Notes under the pieces: model-generated | The model's input: the letters and a program-made list of their open reading frames with translations, nothing else | Databases searched by the model: none | Told to the model about the DNA's origin: nothing | Shown: positions 35,499-44,584 of the stretch, in pieces | Layout of the letters: every line of letters begins with the position of its first letter | Position numbering within the stretch: position 1 is the first letter of the stretch | DNA from: Micromonospora costi | GTDB taxonomy: Bacteria > Actinomycetota > Actinomycetes > Mycobacteriales > Micromonosporaceae | DNA length: 64,000 nt | Reading direction: 5' to 3' | Assembly: GCF_003626655.1 (NCBI RefSeq) | Contig: NZ_RBAN01000004.1 | Location: 186,001-250,000, forward strand | Made by a program: the position numbers and the translations under genes

Positions 35499-36548
35499 TC
35501 AGGCTGCGGAGCGGTTGGGCAGGGGGCGGCGGCGGCGCGCCGGGTCGGTCAGCGCCGGCGGGCGCCACGCGCCGTCCGGGGCGTACCGGTTGGTGCCGGG
35601 CGGCACGATCTCGTCGATCCGGTCCAGTGTGGCGTCGTCGAGGGTGAGGTCGGCACCGCCCAGCAGCCCGTCGAGCTGCTCCATCGTGCGCGGTCCGATG
35701 ATCACGGACGTGACCGCCGGGTGAGCGGCGGGGAAGGCGACGGCCAGCTCCGGCAGCGTCCGGCCGAGCTGCCCGGCCAGCGCCACCAGTTCCTCCACCG
35801 CCCGGTACTTTTCCGCGTTGCCCGGGGCGGCCGGGTCGAACCGGGCCGGCGTGAGAGCGGCCCGTCCGCTCGTCAGGTCGGCCGGCCGGCCGTCGCGGTA
35901 CCGTCCGGACAGGAATCCCGAGGCGAGCGGGCTCCAGGTGAGCACGCCCATTCCGTACCGCTCGCAGACCGGAAGCACGTCGGCCTCGATGCCCCGGGCG
36001 AGCAGCGAGTACGGCGGCTGCTCGGTGCGGAACCGCCCGAGCGCCCGCCGCTCGGCGACGTGGTGCGCCTCGACGATCTCCTCGGCGGGGAACGTCGAAC
36101 AGCCGAAGGCGCGGATCGTGCCGGCGCGGACCAGGTCGGTGAGGACGCCCAGGGTCTCCTCGACGTCGGTGGTGTGGTCCGGCCGGTGCACCTGGTACAG
36201 GTCGATCCAGTCGGTGCCCAGGCGCCGGAGGCTGTCCTCGACGGCGCGCAAGATCCAGCGCCGGGAGTTGCCGCCCCGGTTGCGGCCCTCCCCCATCGGG
36301 AAGTGGACCTTGGTGGCGAGCACCACGTCGTCGCGGCGGCCCCGCAGCGCCTTGCCCACGATGACCTCGGACTCGCCGGCGGAGTACATGTCCGCGGTGT
36401 CGACGAGGTTGATCCCCCGGTCGAGGGCGGCGTGGATGATCCGGACGCACTCGTCGTGGTCGGGGTTGCCGACCGCGCCGAACATCATCGCGCCGAGCGC
36501 GTGGACGCTCACCTCGATGCCTGTGCCGCCGAGGACCCGGTACCGCAT
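35499..36548 (-). CDS. Aldo-keto reductase
   Basis: A 349-residue NADPH-dependent oxidoreductase of the AKR barrel. The catalytic tetrad is visible: Asp and Tyr in NLVDTADMYSAGESE, Lys in LATKVHF, His in YQVHRPDHTTD. The cofactor end has VTSVIIGPRTMEQL. GGGAGC lies before ATG 36548. It belongs to the YajO/Tas-like subgroup common in actinobacteria; the substrate is unknown and it appears monocistronic. Confidence 0.93.
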   Translation of the reverse strand: MRYRVLGGTGIEVSVHALGAMMFGAVGNPDHDECVRIIHAALDRGINLVDTADMYSAGESEVIVGKALRGRRDDVVLATKVHFPMGEGRNRGGNSRRWILRAVEDSLRRLGTDWIDLYQVHRPDHTTDVEETLGVLTDLVRAGTIRAFGCSTFPAEEIVEAHHVAERRALGRFRTEQPPYSLLARGIEADVLPVCERYGMGVLTWSPLASGFLSGRYRDGRPADLTSGRAALTPARFDPAAPGNAEKYRAVEELVALAGQLGRTLPELAVAFPAAHPAVTSVIIGPRTMEQLDGLLGGADLTLDDATLDRIDEIVPPGTNRYAPDGAWRPPALTDPARRRRPLPNRSAA

Positions 36549-36640
36549 GCCTTGCTCCCTGCTGTCGATCGCCTGCCCGACGGACGACCCGCGGGCGTGC
36601 GCCTCACGCTAGGAGTTCGAGTGCGCTGGAACGCAACAGC

Positions 36641-38074
36641 TCAGGACGCCGTCTCGGCGGTCAGCGGCAGCAGCACCCGGAACGTGGTGCTGCCCGGCAC
36701 GCTCTCCACCCGGATGTCACCGTGGTGCTTGTGCACCACGATCCGGTACGAGATGTCGAGCCCGAGCCCGGTGCCGCTGCCCACCGCCTTGGTGGTGAAG
36801 AACGGCTCGAAGATGCGCGGGCGCACCTCCCGTGGGATGCCGGGACCCGTGTCGGCGATCTCCACGGTGAGCAGGTCGTCCGAGCGCCCCGTGCGGACGG
36901 TCAGCGTCCCCTTCTCCCCCATCGCCGCGAGCGCGTTGTCGATGAGGTTCGTCCAGACCTGGTTCAGCTCCGCCGCGTACGCCGGAACCGGCGGCAGGTT
37001 GCGGTCGTACTCCTTGACGAGCTTGACCCCGGCGGGGATCTTCGCCTTGAACATGACGAGCGTGGCGTCGAGGAGGTCGTGCACGTCGACCACCTGGAAC
37101 GGCGCGCGGTCCAGCTGCGAGTACTGCTTGGCCGCGCCGACCAGGCCGGAGATCCGGGTGACCGCCTCGCCGATCTCACGCATGAGCAGCTCGGTCTCGA
37201 TGGTGTAGGTGAGCCACCGGACGGCCGTCTCCAGGTCGGCCGGGCCGACGGAGCCCTGCACCCGCGCCAGCCAGTCGGTGTCGGCGCCGCCGCCCACCAG
37301 GATCGGCGCCAGGTCCCATCCGCCGCGGACGTCGTGGTCGTCCAGCCAGTCGGTGAGCGCGTCCTCGGCGTCGCTGGCGGCCATCGGGCTGAGCTTCGGC
37401 GCGGTCGACACCCGCGCCACCGCCTCCTCCTGCAGCTCGACCAGCTGGTGCAGGGCGCTGCCGTCGAGCCGGCCGTCGGCGATCATCGCGAGCTTGCTGC
37501 GCATGGCGGCCACCCGGTCCCGCAGCTGCGAGGTCGCCCGGACCGCCGCCGCCGCGGGGTTGTTCAGCTCGTGGGTCAGCCCCGCCGACAGCGAGCCGAG
37601 GGCGAGCAGCCGCTCCCGCTCGCCGACGATGGTCTGGCTGTTCCGCATCCCGATGAACAGCCCCTCCAGCAGGTGCATCGCCATCGGGAACCAGGATCGG
37701 ACGGCCTGCGCGAAATCCGTCGCGGGCAGCACGAAGAAGTCGGCGTCCGTCACCGCGCGCATCGTGTTGCGGTAGACCTGCTCCTTCTCGCCCACGATGT
37801 ACGCCTGGGTGGCCCCGCCGTACACGCCGCGCTGGGAGGTGCGGCTGATCTCCACCTCGTCGTTCTGCACCCGGCGGCTGAGCGTCACGGTGCCGGAGAG
37901 CAGGACGAAGAAGCAGGTGGCCGGCTCCCCCTCGCCGAAGACCACGGTGCCGCCGGCCCGCTGCTCCACCCGGCCGTACTCGGCGAGCCAGTCGAGTTGG
38001 GCGGAGTCGAGCGCCTCGAACAGGAAGAGGGTGCGCAGCTGGTCCGGTGTGAGCCGGTCGTCGGGGGTGGTCAC
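36641..38074 (-). CDS. Sensor histidine kinase with N-terminal cyclic-nucleotide-binding domain
   Basis: A 477-residue soluble kinase with no membrane segment. Residues 15-130 are a cNMP-binding-like domain (RTLFLFEALDSAQLDWL, GEGEPATCFFVLLSG). The H-box LSAGLTHELNNPAAAAV places the phospho-accepting His at residue 168, and the ATPase boxes NLIDNALAA, DTGPGIP, FEPFFTTK and GTGLGLDIS follow. GTG 38074 overlaps the stop of the receiver-TrxB gene (GTGA), so they are one unit. It probably signals to the receiver domain of that protein. Confidence 0.9.
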   Translation of the reverse strand: MTTPDDRLTPDQLRTLFLFEALDSAQLDWLAEYGRVEQRAGGTVVFGEGEPATCFFVLLSGTVTLSRRVQNDEVEISRTSQRGVYGGATQAYIVGEKEQVYRNTMRAVTDADFFVLPATDFAQAVRSWFPMAMHLLEGLFIGMRNSQTIVGERERLLALGSLSAGLTHELNNPAAAAVRATSQLRDRVAAMRSKLAMIADGRLDGSALHQLVELQEEAVARVSTAPKLSPMAASDAEDALTDWLDDHDVRGGWDLAPILVGGGADTDWLARVQGSVGPADLETAVRWLTYTIETELLMREIGEAVTRISGLVGAAKQYSQLDRAPFQVVDVHDLLDATLVMFKAKIPAGVKLVKEYDRNLPPVPAYAAELNQVWTNLIDNALAAMGEKGTLTVRTGRSDDLLTVEIADTGPGIPREVRPRIFEPFFTTKAVGSGTGLGLDISYRIVVHKHHGDIRVESVPGSTTFRVLLPLTAETAS

Positions 38075-39738
38075 TGCGCCTCCAGGTAGCGGTGGACCAG
38101 CGAGACGGCCATGGCCCCCTCGCCGACGGCGGAGGCGACCCGCTTCACCGACTGGGACCGCACGTCGCCGGCAGCGAAGACCCCGGGAAGGCTCGTCTCC
38201 AGGTGGTACGGGTCGCGTGACAGCGACCAGCCCGGCGGTCGCTTCCCGTCGACGACGAGGTCGGGCCCGGTCACGACGAAGCCGCGCGGGTCGCGGGTCA
38301 CCACCCCGTCCAGCCAGTCCGTACGCGGCTCCGCGCCGATGAAGACGAACAGCCAGGAGGTGTCGACGGTGCGCCGCTCGCCGGTGCGGGAGTTGCAGAG
38401 GGTGAGCTGCTCCAGGTGGTCGCCGCCGGCCGCGCCCACCACCTCGGTGTGCGTGTGCACGACGACGCGGTCGCTCCGCTCGATCTGGTCGATGAGGTAG
38501 CGCGACATCGAGGCCGTGAGATCGGGACCGCGGACCAGCAGGTGGACCTTCGCGGCGTACCGGGAGAAGTAGACCGCTGCCTGGCCGGCGGAGTTCGCCC
38601 CGCCGACGATGTAGACCTCCTGGTCGACGCAGCTCGGCGCCTCCGTGGAGACGGCGCCGTAGAAGACGCCCCGGCCGGTGAAGTCCGACGCGCCGGGCGC
38701 GGCCAGCACCCGGTACGACACGCCGGTCGCCAGCACCACCGTGTGCGCGGCGATCTCCGCGCCGTCGTCGAAGCGCAGCAGGCGGGCCCCGCCGGCCTCG
38801 GTCAGCCCCACCACCTCCCGGGTGCTCAGCAGCTCGGCGCCGAACTTCAGCGCCTGCCGCCGCGCCCGGTCGGTGAGCTGAGCGCCGGACACTCCGTCGG
38901 GAAAGCCCAGGTAGTTCTCGATCCGGCTGCTCTGGCCGGCCTGCCCGCCGGTGGCCCGGCGCTCCACCAGGATCGTCCGCAGGCCCTCCGACGCGGCGTA
39001 GACGGCCGAGCCGAGGCCCGCCGGGCCGCCGCCGATCACCACGAGGTCGTAGAAGTCGGTGGTCGGCTCGACGGTGAGACCGACGGCGCCGGCCAGCTCC
39101 GCCTGGGTGGGAGAGATCAGCGTCTTGCCCTCGTCGGTCACGACCAGCGGCACGTCCGCCTCGGTGGCGCCCGCCGCGGCGAGCAGCCGGGCGCCCTCGG
39201 GCTCGTCGGAGAGCAGCCACCGGTACGGGATCAGGTTGCGGGCCAGGAAGTCGCGGACCTTGAACGAGGGAGCGCTCCACCGGTGGCCGACGACCCGGAT
39301 CTCGGCCATCGCCGCGTCGGGCGTCGCCGCCCACGTCTCCAGCAGGCCGTCCACCACCGGGTAGAGCTTCTCCTCCGGCGGGTGCCAGGGCTTGAGCAGG
39401 TAGTGGTCCAGGTCGACCACGTTGATGGCCTCGATCGCGGCGTCGGTGTCCGCGTACGCGGTGAGCAGCACCCGCCGGGCGGCGGGGAAGAGGTCCATGG
39501 CCGCCTCGAGAAACTCGATCCCGGTCATCCCGGGCATCCGGTGGTCCGCAAGCAGCAACGCCACCTGCTCACCGCGCAGTTTGATCTCGCGCAGCGCCTC
39601 CAGCGCCTCCGGCCCCGACCCGGCCCGGATCACCCGGTAGCGCTCGCCGTACCGCCGGCGCAGGTCGCGGGCCACCGCCCGGGACACCACCGGGTCGTCG
39701 TCGACGGTCAGGATCACCGGGTTCGCCATGGCGCCCAT
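38071..39738 (-). CDS. Response-regulator receiver fused to thioredoxin-reductase-like flavoprotein
   Basis: A 555-residue fusion. Residues 6-130 are a receiver domain (ILTVDDDP, phospho-acceptor Asp65 in LLADHRMPGM, switch Lys in HYLLKPW). Residues 145-225 resemble a thioredoxin/glutaredoxin-like module. Residues 230-555 are a TrxB-like FAD/NAD enzyme (LVVIGGGPAGLGSAVYA, VYIVGGANSAGQAAVYF, GVFAAGDVRS). The redox CxxC of TrxB is missing: the region reads APSCVDQE. ATG 39738 has GGGAGG 7 nt upstream. It overlaps the kinase gene, so phosphorylation may control the flavoprotein. Confidence 0.9.
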   Translation of the reverse strand: MGAMANPVILTVDDDPVVSRAVARDLRRRYGERYRVIRAGSGPEALEALREIKLRGEQVALLLADHRMPGMTGIEFLEAAMDLFPAARRVLLTAYADTDAAIEAINVVDLDHYLLKPWHPPEEKLYPVVDGLLETWAATPDAAMAEIRVVGHRWSAPSFKVRDFLARNLIPYRWLLSDEPEGARLLAAAGATEADVPLVVTDEGKTLISPTQAELAGAVGLTVEPTTDFYDLVVIGGGPAGLGSAVYAASEGLRTILVERRATGGQAGQSSRIENYLGFPDGVSGAQLTDRARRQALKFGAELLSTREVVGLTEAGGARLLRFDDGAEIAAHTVVLATGVSYRVLAAPGASDFTGRGVFYGAVSTEAPSCVDQEVYIVGGANSAGQAAVYFSRYAAKVHLLVRGPDLTASMSRYLIDQIERSDRVVVHTHTEVVGAAGGDHLEQLTLCNSRTGERRTVDTSWLFVFIGAEPRTDWLDGVVTRDPRGFVVTGPDLVVDGKRPPGWSLSRDPYHLETSLPGVFAAGDVRSQSVKRVASAVGEGAMAVSLVHRYLEAQ

Positions 39739-39903
39739 GAAACCACCTCCCGTCGCCCGTGGTCACACCCGTCCCCGCCGCTGGGACCCGGCCGACGGTG
39801 CCACGACCCCGATGGTTGGCGCGCGTCCGGGCGGGTAACCGGGGCCGGGCGTCGGCCGGGCCGGGTGCCCCGGGCCGGGCTGCGCAGACACCTCGGGGGG
39901 CCG

Positions 39904-42132
39904 ATGTTCGGAACGCCAGCGTCGTCGACCGGGCCGTCGTCCGGCGAGGTGGTGGAGCTCCGGGTGCACGGGGTGTCCGGCGCGGCAGCCGAGACGGTGC
40001 TGGACCGGCCGCACGCGCACCAGGTGGCCGGCGATGCCAACGGCGGCTTCTACCGGCCGCGCCCCGGCTACCCGGACAGCACGGGTCCGGCCGGGGTGAC
40101 GCTGGAGGCGTACCGCTGGAGCGACCTGCCCTCCGGCACGGCGGTCCGCACGTTGTCGCTGGTGTTCCTGCTGCCGTTCATGCTGTGCAACGTCGCCGTC
40201 TGGATGCGCCCGAAGACCGTGGGCGCGCACACCGGGATGAAGTCGCTCTGCCGGGTGCTCGGGCTGACCCTGACCGCGCTCTACGTGCTCTCCATCGTCG
40301 GCGTGGCGCTGGATCTGATCGCCTGGCGGTGCATGTCCAGCCCCCGGTGCCTGAGCGACCGGGACTGGCTCTCCTGGTTGGGTCAGCGTCCTGAGGGTGC
40401 GCGGCTCGCGGTGCTGTCGCTCGTCCCGGCGGCAGCCATCGGCATCGTGTGGTGGCTCGGCGCGCGCCCCGGCCGCCCGTTCAGCGCCTTCCGTACACCA
40501 GCGACCGGCGCCCTGAGCGGGCACGAACTCAGCGAGGTGGGCCGGTGGGACTCGGCCCCGCTCGTCGGGCGGCTGCGCTCGATCCACGTCGCCACGGCCT
40601 TCGCCACCCTCGACGCGAGCCTGCTCGCCGCCCGCGCCGGACCGGGCGCCTCCGCCATCTCGGTCGTGCTCACGGTGATCGTCGGGGCAGTCCTGGTGAC
40701 CTGCGTCGTGCTGGTCTGCAGCCACCCCCTGATCGACATGGCGGAGGCCGGCGGCGCGGCGGACCGGCTCACCCGCAGCCTGCGTACGGTCACCTGCGGG
40801 CTGACCATCCTGGTGGTGGCGGCCGTCCTGATCGACCCGGCGCCGTGGCCCCGGGAGACCGGTCTGCCCCGGTACGGGGCCACCATGGCGTGGATCTTCG
40901 TGGCCCAGACCGCGCTGCTGGCCGCCATCGGGCTCGTCGTGCTGAGCCAGCGGTCCCCGCACGGCGCGGCACTGCGGGGTACGGGCACACCGGCCGTGGC
41001 AGCGGTCGCCACCGGGCTCGCCGTGGCGTTCTCCGCGGAACTCGTCTACCGGGTGGCGGACTTCCTGAACCGGAACCAGTCGACCGCCGAGCGCCTCGCC
41101 ATCAGCCCGCCACTGGCGTACAAGTGGGCGATCCTCGGGTTCTTCCTGGCGGTGATGGGCACGCTGGTGATCGGCGCCCTCGTCACCGTGGTCTCCAGCC
41201 GCGGCCGGTACCGCGCCGCCGCGGCGATCGTCGCGTGCGACTTTCCCGACCCGCCGCCCGAGGCGGTGCCGCGGGTGCGGCAGGTCCAGCGCACGATCGC
41301 CCGCGCCCGGTTCACCGAGCGGCTGGAGCCGCTCACCGTGGTGTACGCCTGCCTCGTGGGCCTCGGGCTGGCCATGAGCCTCCTCGGCCTGATGGGCCGG
41401 TACCCGCCGGACACCATCGAATGGTTCCTCAGGATCCCGGGCGAACTCGTCAACTTCTTCCTGATGGTCGGCAGCTGGGTGATCGCCGCCATCCTGCTGG
41501 GCCTCGTGATCGGCGGGATCTTCGCGTACCGCACCGCCGAGTTCCGCCGCTACGTCGGCGTGATCTGGGATCTGGGCACGTTCTGGCCCCGCTCGGCCCA
41601 CCCGTTCGCCCCTCCGTGCTACGCCGAGCGGGCGGTGCCGGAGCTGACCCGCCGGATCACCTACCTCGTCCAGCGAGGCGATCTGGTGCTGCTGTCCGGG
41701 CACAGCCACGGTTCGGTGCTGCTCGCGGCGACCCTGCTCCAACTGCCGGACGTGGTGTGCGGGCGGATCGCCCTGCTCACCTCCGGCACGCCGCTGCGCC
41801 GGCTCTACGGCCGGCTCTTTCCGGCGTACGTGAACGAGGAGGCGCTCCGGGAGGTGGGCCGGCGGGTGGGCTGGCGGTGGATCAACATCTGGCGGGACAC
41901 CGACCAGATCGGTGGCTGGATCTTCTCGCCGCACCGGCCCGGTGAGCCGGTGCCCGCCGACGACCCGGCGATGGGGGTGGACCGGCGGCAGCTGGACCCG
42001 CGCGGGCTGCTCCCTCCGCCGAGCGACAGCGTGCCGCCGCCGATCGTCGGCCACCTGCCGTGCGAGTCGGACGACCGTTTCGCCGACGTCGTGCGCGAGC
42101 TGGTCGGCCGGCTCCGCGCCAGCCGCGGCTGA
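39904..42132 (+). CDS. Polytopic membrane protein with alpha/beta-hydrolase (lipase-like) motif
   Basis: A 742-residue protein. It opens with a soluble stretch containing ELRVHGVSGAAAETVL. About nine or ten hydrophobic helices follow between residues 85 and 550 (LSLVFLLPFMLCNVAVWM, VVLTVIVGAVLVTCVVLV, LVNFFLMVGSWVIAAILLGLV). The C-terminal 190 residues hold VLLSGHSHGSVLLAATLLQL, a G-H-S-H-G nucleophile elbow as in lipases. The N-terminal HGVSG would fit the first beta strand and oxyanion region of the same hydrolase, interrupted by the membrane part. Function unknown. Confidence 0.8.
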   Translation: MFGTPASSTGPSSGEVVELRVHGVSGAAAETVLDRPHAHQVAGDANGGFYRPRPGYPDSTGPAGVTLEAYRWSDLPSGTAVRTLSLVFLLPFMLCNVAVWMRPKTVGAHTGMKSLCRVLGLTLTALYVLSIVGVALDLIAWRCMSSPRCLSDRDWLSWLGQRPEGARLAVLSLVPAAAIGIVWWLGARPGRPFSAFRTPATGALSGHELSEVGRWDSAPLVGRLRSIHVATAFATLDASLLAARAGPGASAISVVLTVIVGAVLVTCVVLVCSHPLIDMAEAGGAADRLTRSLRTVTCGLTILVVAAVLIDPAPWPRETGLPRYGATMAWIFVAQTALLAAIGLVVLSQRSPHGAALRGTGTPAVAAVATGLAVAFSAELVYRVADFLNRNQSTAERLAISPPLAYKWAILGFFLAVMGTLVIGALVTVVSSRGRYRAAAAIVACDFPDPPPEAVPRVRQVQRTIARARFTERLEPLTVVYACLVGLGLAMSLLGLMGRYPPDTIEWFLRIPGELVNFFLMVGSWVIAAILLGLVIGGIFAYRTAEFRRYVGVIWDLGTFWPRSAHPFAPPCYAERAVPELTRRITYLVQRGDLVLLSGHSHGSVLLAATLLQLPDVVCGRIALLTSGTPLRRLYGRLFPAYVNEEALREVGRRVGWRWINIWRDTDQIGGWIFSPHRPGEPVPADDPAMGVDRRQLDPRGLLPPPSDSVPPPIVGHLPCESDDRFADVVRELVGRLRASRG

Positions 42133-42160
42133 TCGGTCCGCCGCAGCTGGCACGGGGAGG

Positions 42161-42235
42161 GCCTGACCGGTCCGCCGGGGTGGCGGATCCCCTCGTCGGC
42201 ACCCCGCCACACCGGCGGGACGGAGTCGGTCAGGC
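42161..42235. terminator. Branched bidirectional terminator
   Basis: GCCTGACCG (42161-42169) pairs with CGGTCAGGC (42227-42235), enclosing inner stems such as GTGGCGG with CCGCCAC (42180-42186 and 42204-42210). It lies between convergent stops and overlaps the last codons of the RidA gene. Confidence 0.5.
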
Positions 42236-42658
42236 GCGACCGCCGCCCTGCCCGGCCGGCACGGCCGCGGTCACCTCGACCTCGATGACCGCTCCGGGCA
42301 GGAACAGGCGGCTCACCTCGACCGTCGTGCTGGCCGGAGGCGGGGTGCCGGTGAAGAGCCGCCGGCGCACCGCCGCGTAGCCGGGCAGGTCGTCCAGGTC
42401 GGTGAGGAAGCTGCGGATGTGCAGCACGTCGGCCAGCCCGGCGCCGTGCGCGGCGAGCACCCCGGCGACGATCTCGAAGATCCGCTCGGACTGCGCCGCG
42501 ATGTCGCCCGGGGCGACCACACGGCCGTCGTCGTCGACGCCGACCTGCCCGGCGAGGATCAGCAGGGCGCCGCCGGCCAGGTCGAGGCGGGCGACGTGCG
42601 CGAACCGGTCGCCGAACGGCGCGGCGACGTCGTACGGGTTGTCGAGGGTGAGTTTCAC
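42230..42658 (-). CDS. RidA/YjgF-family protein
   Basis: A 142-residue trimeric-type RidA protein (LDLAGGALLILAGQVGVDDDGRVV, DIAAQSERIFEIVAGVL, VLHIRSFLTDLDDLPGYAAVRRR, STTVEVSRLFLPGAVIEVEVTA). The Arg usually needed for imine hydrolysis may be that in EVSRLFLPGA. GGGAGAA precedes GTG 42658, which overlaps the stop of the dehydrogenase gene. The pairing suggests the dehydrogenase makes or uses a reactive imine or enamine. Confidence 0.9.
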   Translation of the reverse strand: MKLTLDNPYDVAAPFGDRFAHVARLDLAGGALLILAGQVGVDDDGRVVAPGDIAAQSERIFEIVAGVLAAHGAGLADVLHIRSFLTDLDDLPGYAAVRRRLFTGTPPPASTTVEVSRLFLPGAVIEVEVTAAVPAGQGGGRA

Positions 42659-43476
42659 GGCTTCTCCCGGGTGGTGAGGGTGGCGATGTCGGCGGTCGGG
42701 TCGGTGGCGGCGGCCAGTGCTGCGTGAACGGCCCGGACCAGTGGGGCGTCCGCGCCGGCCAGCCCGTCGAGGACGAGGCCGAGGTCCTTGTGAGCCAGCG
42801 CCACCGGGAAGTCCGCGTCGGTGGCGGTGGCCCGCGCGACGGCCGCGCCGAGCGGACCGGCCCCGAGCAGGTCGAGGGCGGTGTCCCGGTCGACGCCGAC
42901 GGCGCGGGCCACGGTGAGCGCGTCGGCCACACCGCCGACGCCGATGAGCAGGGCCGCGTTGAGGACGAGTTTGGCGGCGGCTCCGCTGCCGGTGCCGCCC
43001 AGATGGCGTACGGTGCCGAGCGCCGCCAGCACCGGAGCGACCCGTTCGACGGCGGCGTCCGCGCCGCCCACGAGCACCCGGAGTTGTCCGGCCACCGCGG
43101 CGGGCACGCTTCCACCGACCGGCGCGTCCACGAGGTGTACGCCGTCCGGCAGCCGATCCGCCACCGACCGCACGGCGGCCGGCCCGATGGTCGACATCTC
43201 GACGAGGCAGACGCCCGGCACGAGCGCCGCCGCGGCGCCCCCCGGCCCGAACAGGACGTCGTCGACGGCCGCCGGGTCGGCGAGCATGGTCACGACGATC
43301 TCGGCTCCGGTGACCGCGTCGGCGGGCGACCCGGCCACCCGGGCGCCGGCGCGGCGCAGCGGGTCGGTGCGGGAGACGGTGCGGTTCCAGACGGTCACGG
43401 GGTGGCCGGCGGCGAGCAGGCGCTGGGCGATGGCCCCGCCCATTCGCCCGGTGCCGAGTACGGCGATCTTGGTCAT
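42655..43476 (-). CDS. NAD(P)-dependent beta-hydroxyacid dehydrogenase/imine-reductase-like enzyme
   Basis: A 273-residue enzyme. The Rossmann motif is IAVLGTGRMGGAIAQRLLAAG, followed by VWNRTVSRTDPL (Arg favouring NADP). Then come MSTIGP and VDAPVGGSVPAA as in the 3-hydroxyisobutyrate dehydrogenase family, and the catalytic-Lys helix GSGAAAKLVLNAAL. Its GTGA overlap with RidA makes a two-gene operon. The divergent LysR gene probably regulates it. Confidence 0.9.
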   Translation of the reverse strand: MTKIAVLGTGRMGGAIAQRLLAAGHPVTVWNRTVSRTDPLRRAGARVAGSPADAVTGAEIVVTMLADPAAVDDVLFGPGGAAAALVPGVCLVEMSTIGPAAVRSVADRLPDGVHLVDAPVGGSVPAAVAGQLRVLVGGADAAVERVAPVLAALGTVRHLGGTGSGAAAKLVLNAALLIGVGGVADALTVARAVGVDRDTALDLLGAGPLGAAVARATATDADFPVALAHKDLGLVLDGLAGADAPLVRAVHAALAAATDPTADIATLTTREKP

Positions 43477-43483
43477 GTCGGCA

Positions 43484-43489
43484 ACCGTA
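43484..43489 (-). promoter_or_regulatory. -10 element (TACGGT) of the dehydrogenase-RidA operon
   Basis: On the minus strand TACGGT ends 7 nt before the ATG at 43476, without a ribosome binding site: a leaderless start. Confidence 0.4.
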
Positions 43490-43524
43490 GGCGCCGGCTG
43501 GGGATGCGACAAACGAATGGTTCT

Positions 43525-43550
43525 CATGGCTGCCATGCGTACGGCGCATG
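43525..43550. promoter_or_regulatory. Overlapping dyads, probable LysR binding region
   Basis: CATGGCTGCCATG (43525-43537) is a perfect palindrome; CATGCG (43534-43539) and CGCATG (43545-43550) form a second dyad. Both lie in the 93-nt divergent gap, where LysR proteins bind to control themselves and the neighbour. Confidence 0.5.
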
Positions 43551-43557
43551 TGTCGGC

Positions 43558-43563
43558 TACCGT
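43558..43563 (+). promoter_or_regulatory. -10 element (TACCGT) for leaderless lysR
   Basis: TACCGT ends 6 nt before the ATG at 43570. Confidence 0.35.
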
Positions 43564-43569
43564 TCCCGG

Positions 43570-44463
43570 ATGCAGATCGAGGCCCTGGACGTGCTGCGGA
43601 CGGTCGTCCGGCACGGGTCGATCACGGCGGCGGCGCGGGAGCTGCGCTACACCCAGTCGGCCGTGTCGCGGCAGATCGCCGCGCTCGAGGCGGAGTTCGG
43701 CGTGGTGCTGTTCGACCGGCTGCCACGCGGGGTGGCGCTGACCGACGAGGGACGCCGACTGCTGCCCCACGCCGAGGCGGTGCTGGACCGGCTCACCACC
43801 GCACGCCGCGAGCTGGACGCGCTGCGCGGTCTGGGTGGGGGCAGGCTGCGGGTGGGCGCGTTCCCCACCGCGGTGGCCGCGTTGGTGCCCCGCGCCCTGG
43901 CCGGGTTCCGCGACGCACACCCCGAGGTGGCCCTTTCCCTGGTCGAGGGGCGCACGCCGGCCCTGCTGGAGCGGCTGCTGGCCGGCGACGCCGACCTCGC
44001 GGTCGTGAGCGCCCCACCCGACCAGCCCCTCGACGCCGAGCGCTTCACCCTGCGGCACCTGCTCGACGAGCGGCTCCTGGTCGCCGTGCCCCGGCGGCAT
44101 CCGCTGGCCCGGCGCCGCACCGTACGCCTGGCCGAGCTGGCCGGCGACTGCTTCATCGCCGGGTCTGCCGGCGGGGCGGACCCGTTCATGCGCGCCGCCA
44201 TGCCGCCGGGGTTCCGGCCTAGGGTCGACATCGTGGCGGCGGACTGGACGGGCAAGCTGGGCTGCGTGGCCGCCGGCCTCGGCGTGGCCCTGGTGCCCGC
44301 GCTGGCCGTCCGCGCCACCCCGGCCGACCTCGCCCTGCTCCGGCTGCACCCCGACGACGCGCCGGCCCGGCGGGTGTACGCCGCGACCGTCGCCCACCGC
44401 CACCACACCCCCGCGGTGACCGAGCTCCTCCCCATCCTGACGACGATCGCCAAAACCCTCTAG
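43570..44463 (+). CDS. LysR-family transcriptional regulator
   Basis: A 297-residue regulator: the N-terminal winged helix (EALDVLRTVVRHGSITAAARELRYTQSAVSRQIAALE) and the substrate-binding domain from GGGRLRVGAFPTAVAALVP on. It is divergent from the dehydrogenase-RidA pair with 93 nt between starts, the classic layout of a LysR activator and its target. The effector may be a substrate of that pair. Confidence 0.93.
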   Translation: MQIEALDVLRTVVRHGSITAAARELRYTQSAVSRQIAALEAEFGVVLFDRLPRGVALTDEGRRLLPHAEAVLDRLTTARRELDALRGLGGGRLRVGAFPTAVAALVPRALAGFRDAHPEVALSLVEGRTPALLERLLAGDADLAVVSAPPDQPLDAERFTLRHLLDERLLVAVPRRHPLARRRTVRLAELAGDCFIAGSAGGADPFMRAAMPPGFRPRVDIVAADWTGKLGCVAAGLGVALVPALAVRATPADLALLRLHPDDAPARRVYAATVAHRHHTPAVTELLPILTTIAKTL

Positions 44464-44488
44464 CCGCGGACTCCGGGCCCCCACCCTC

Positions 44489-44566
44489 CCCGCGATCTTG
44501 CAGTTTCTGCCCCGGCGTTCCGGGTGGAAAGGTGCAAAACGGGGGCCGAAAGTGCAAGATCGCGGG
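44489..44566. repeat. Long intergenic inverted repeat, family C
   Basis: 22-bp arms (44489-44510 and 44545-44566, two mismatches) start CCCGCGATCTTGCA and enclose 34 nt, in which GGTGCAAAAC resembles part of an arm. It lies between lysR and smpB, both on the plus strand, and is built like the family A and B elements. Confidence 0.8.
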
Positions 44567-44584
44567 GGAAAGGCGGGTCGCGGA

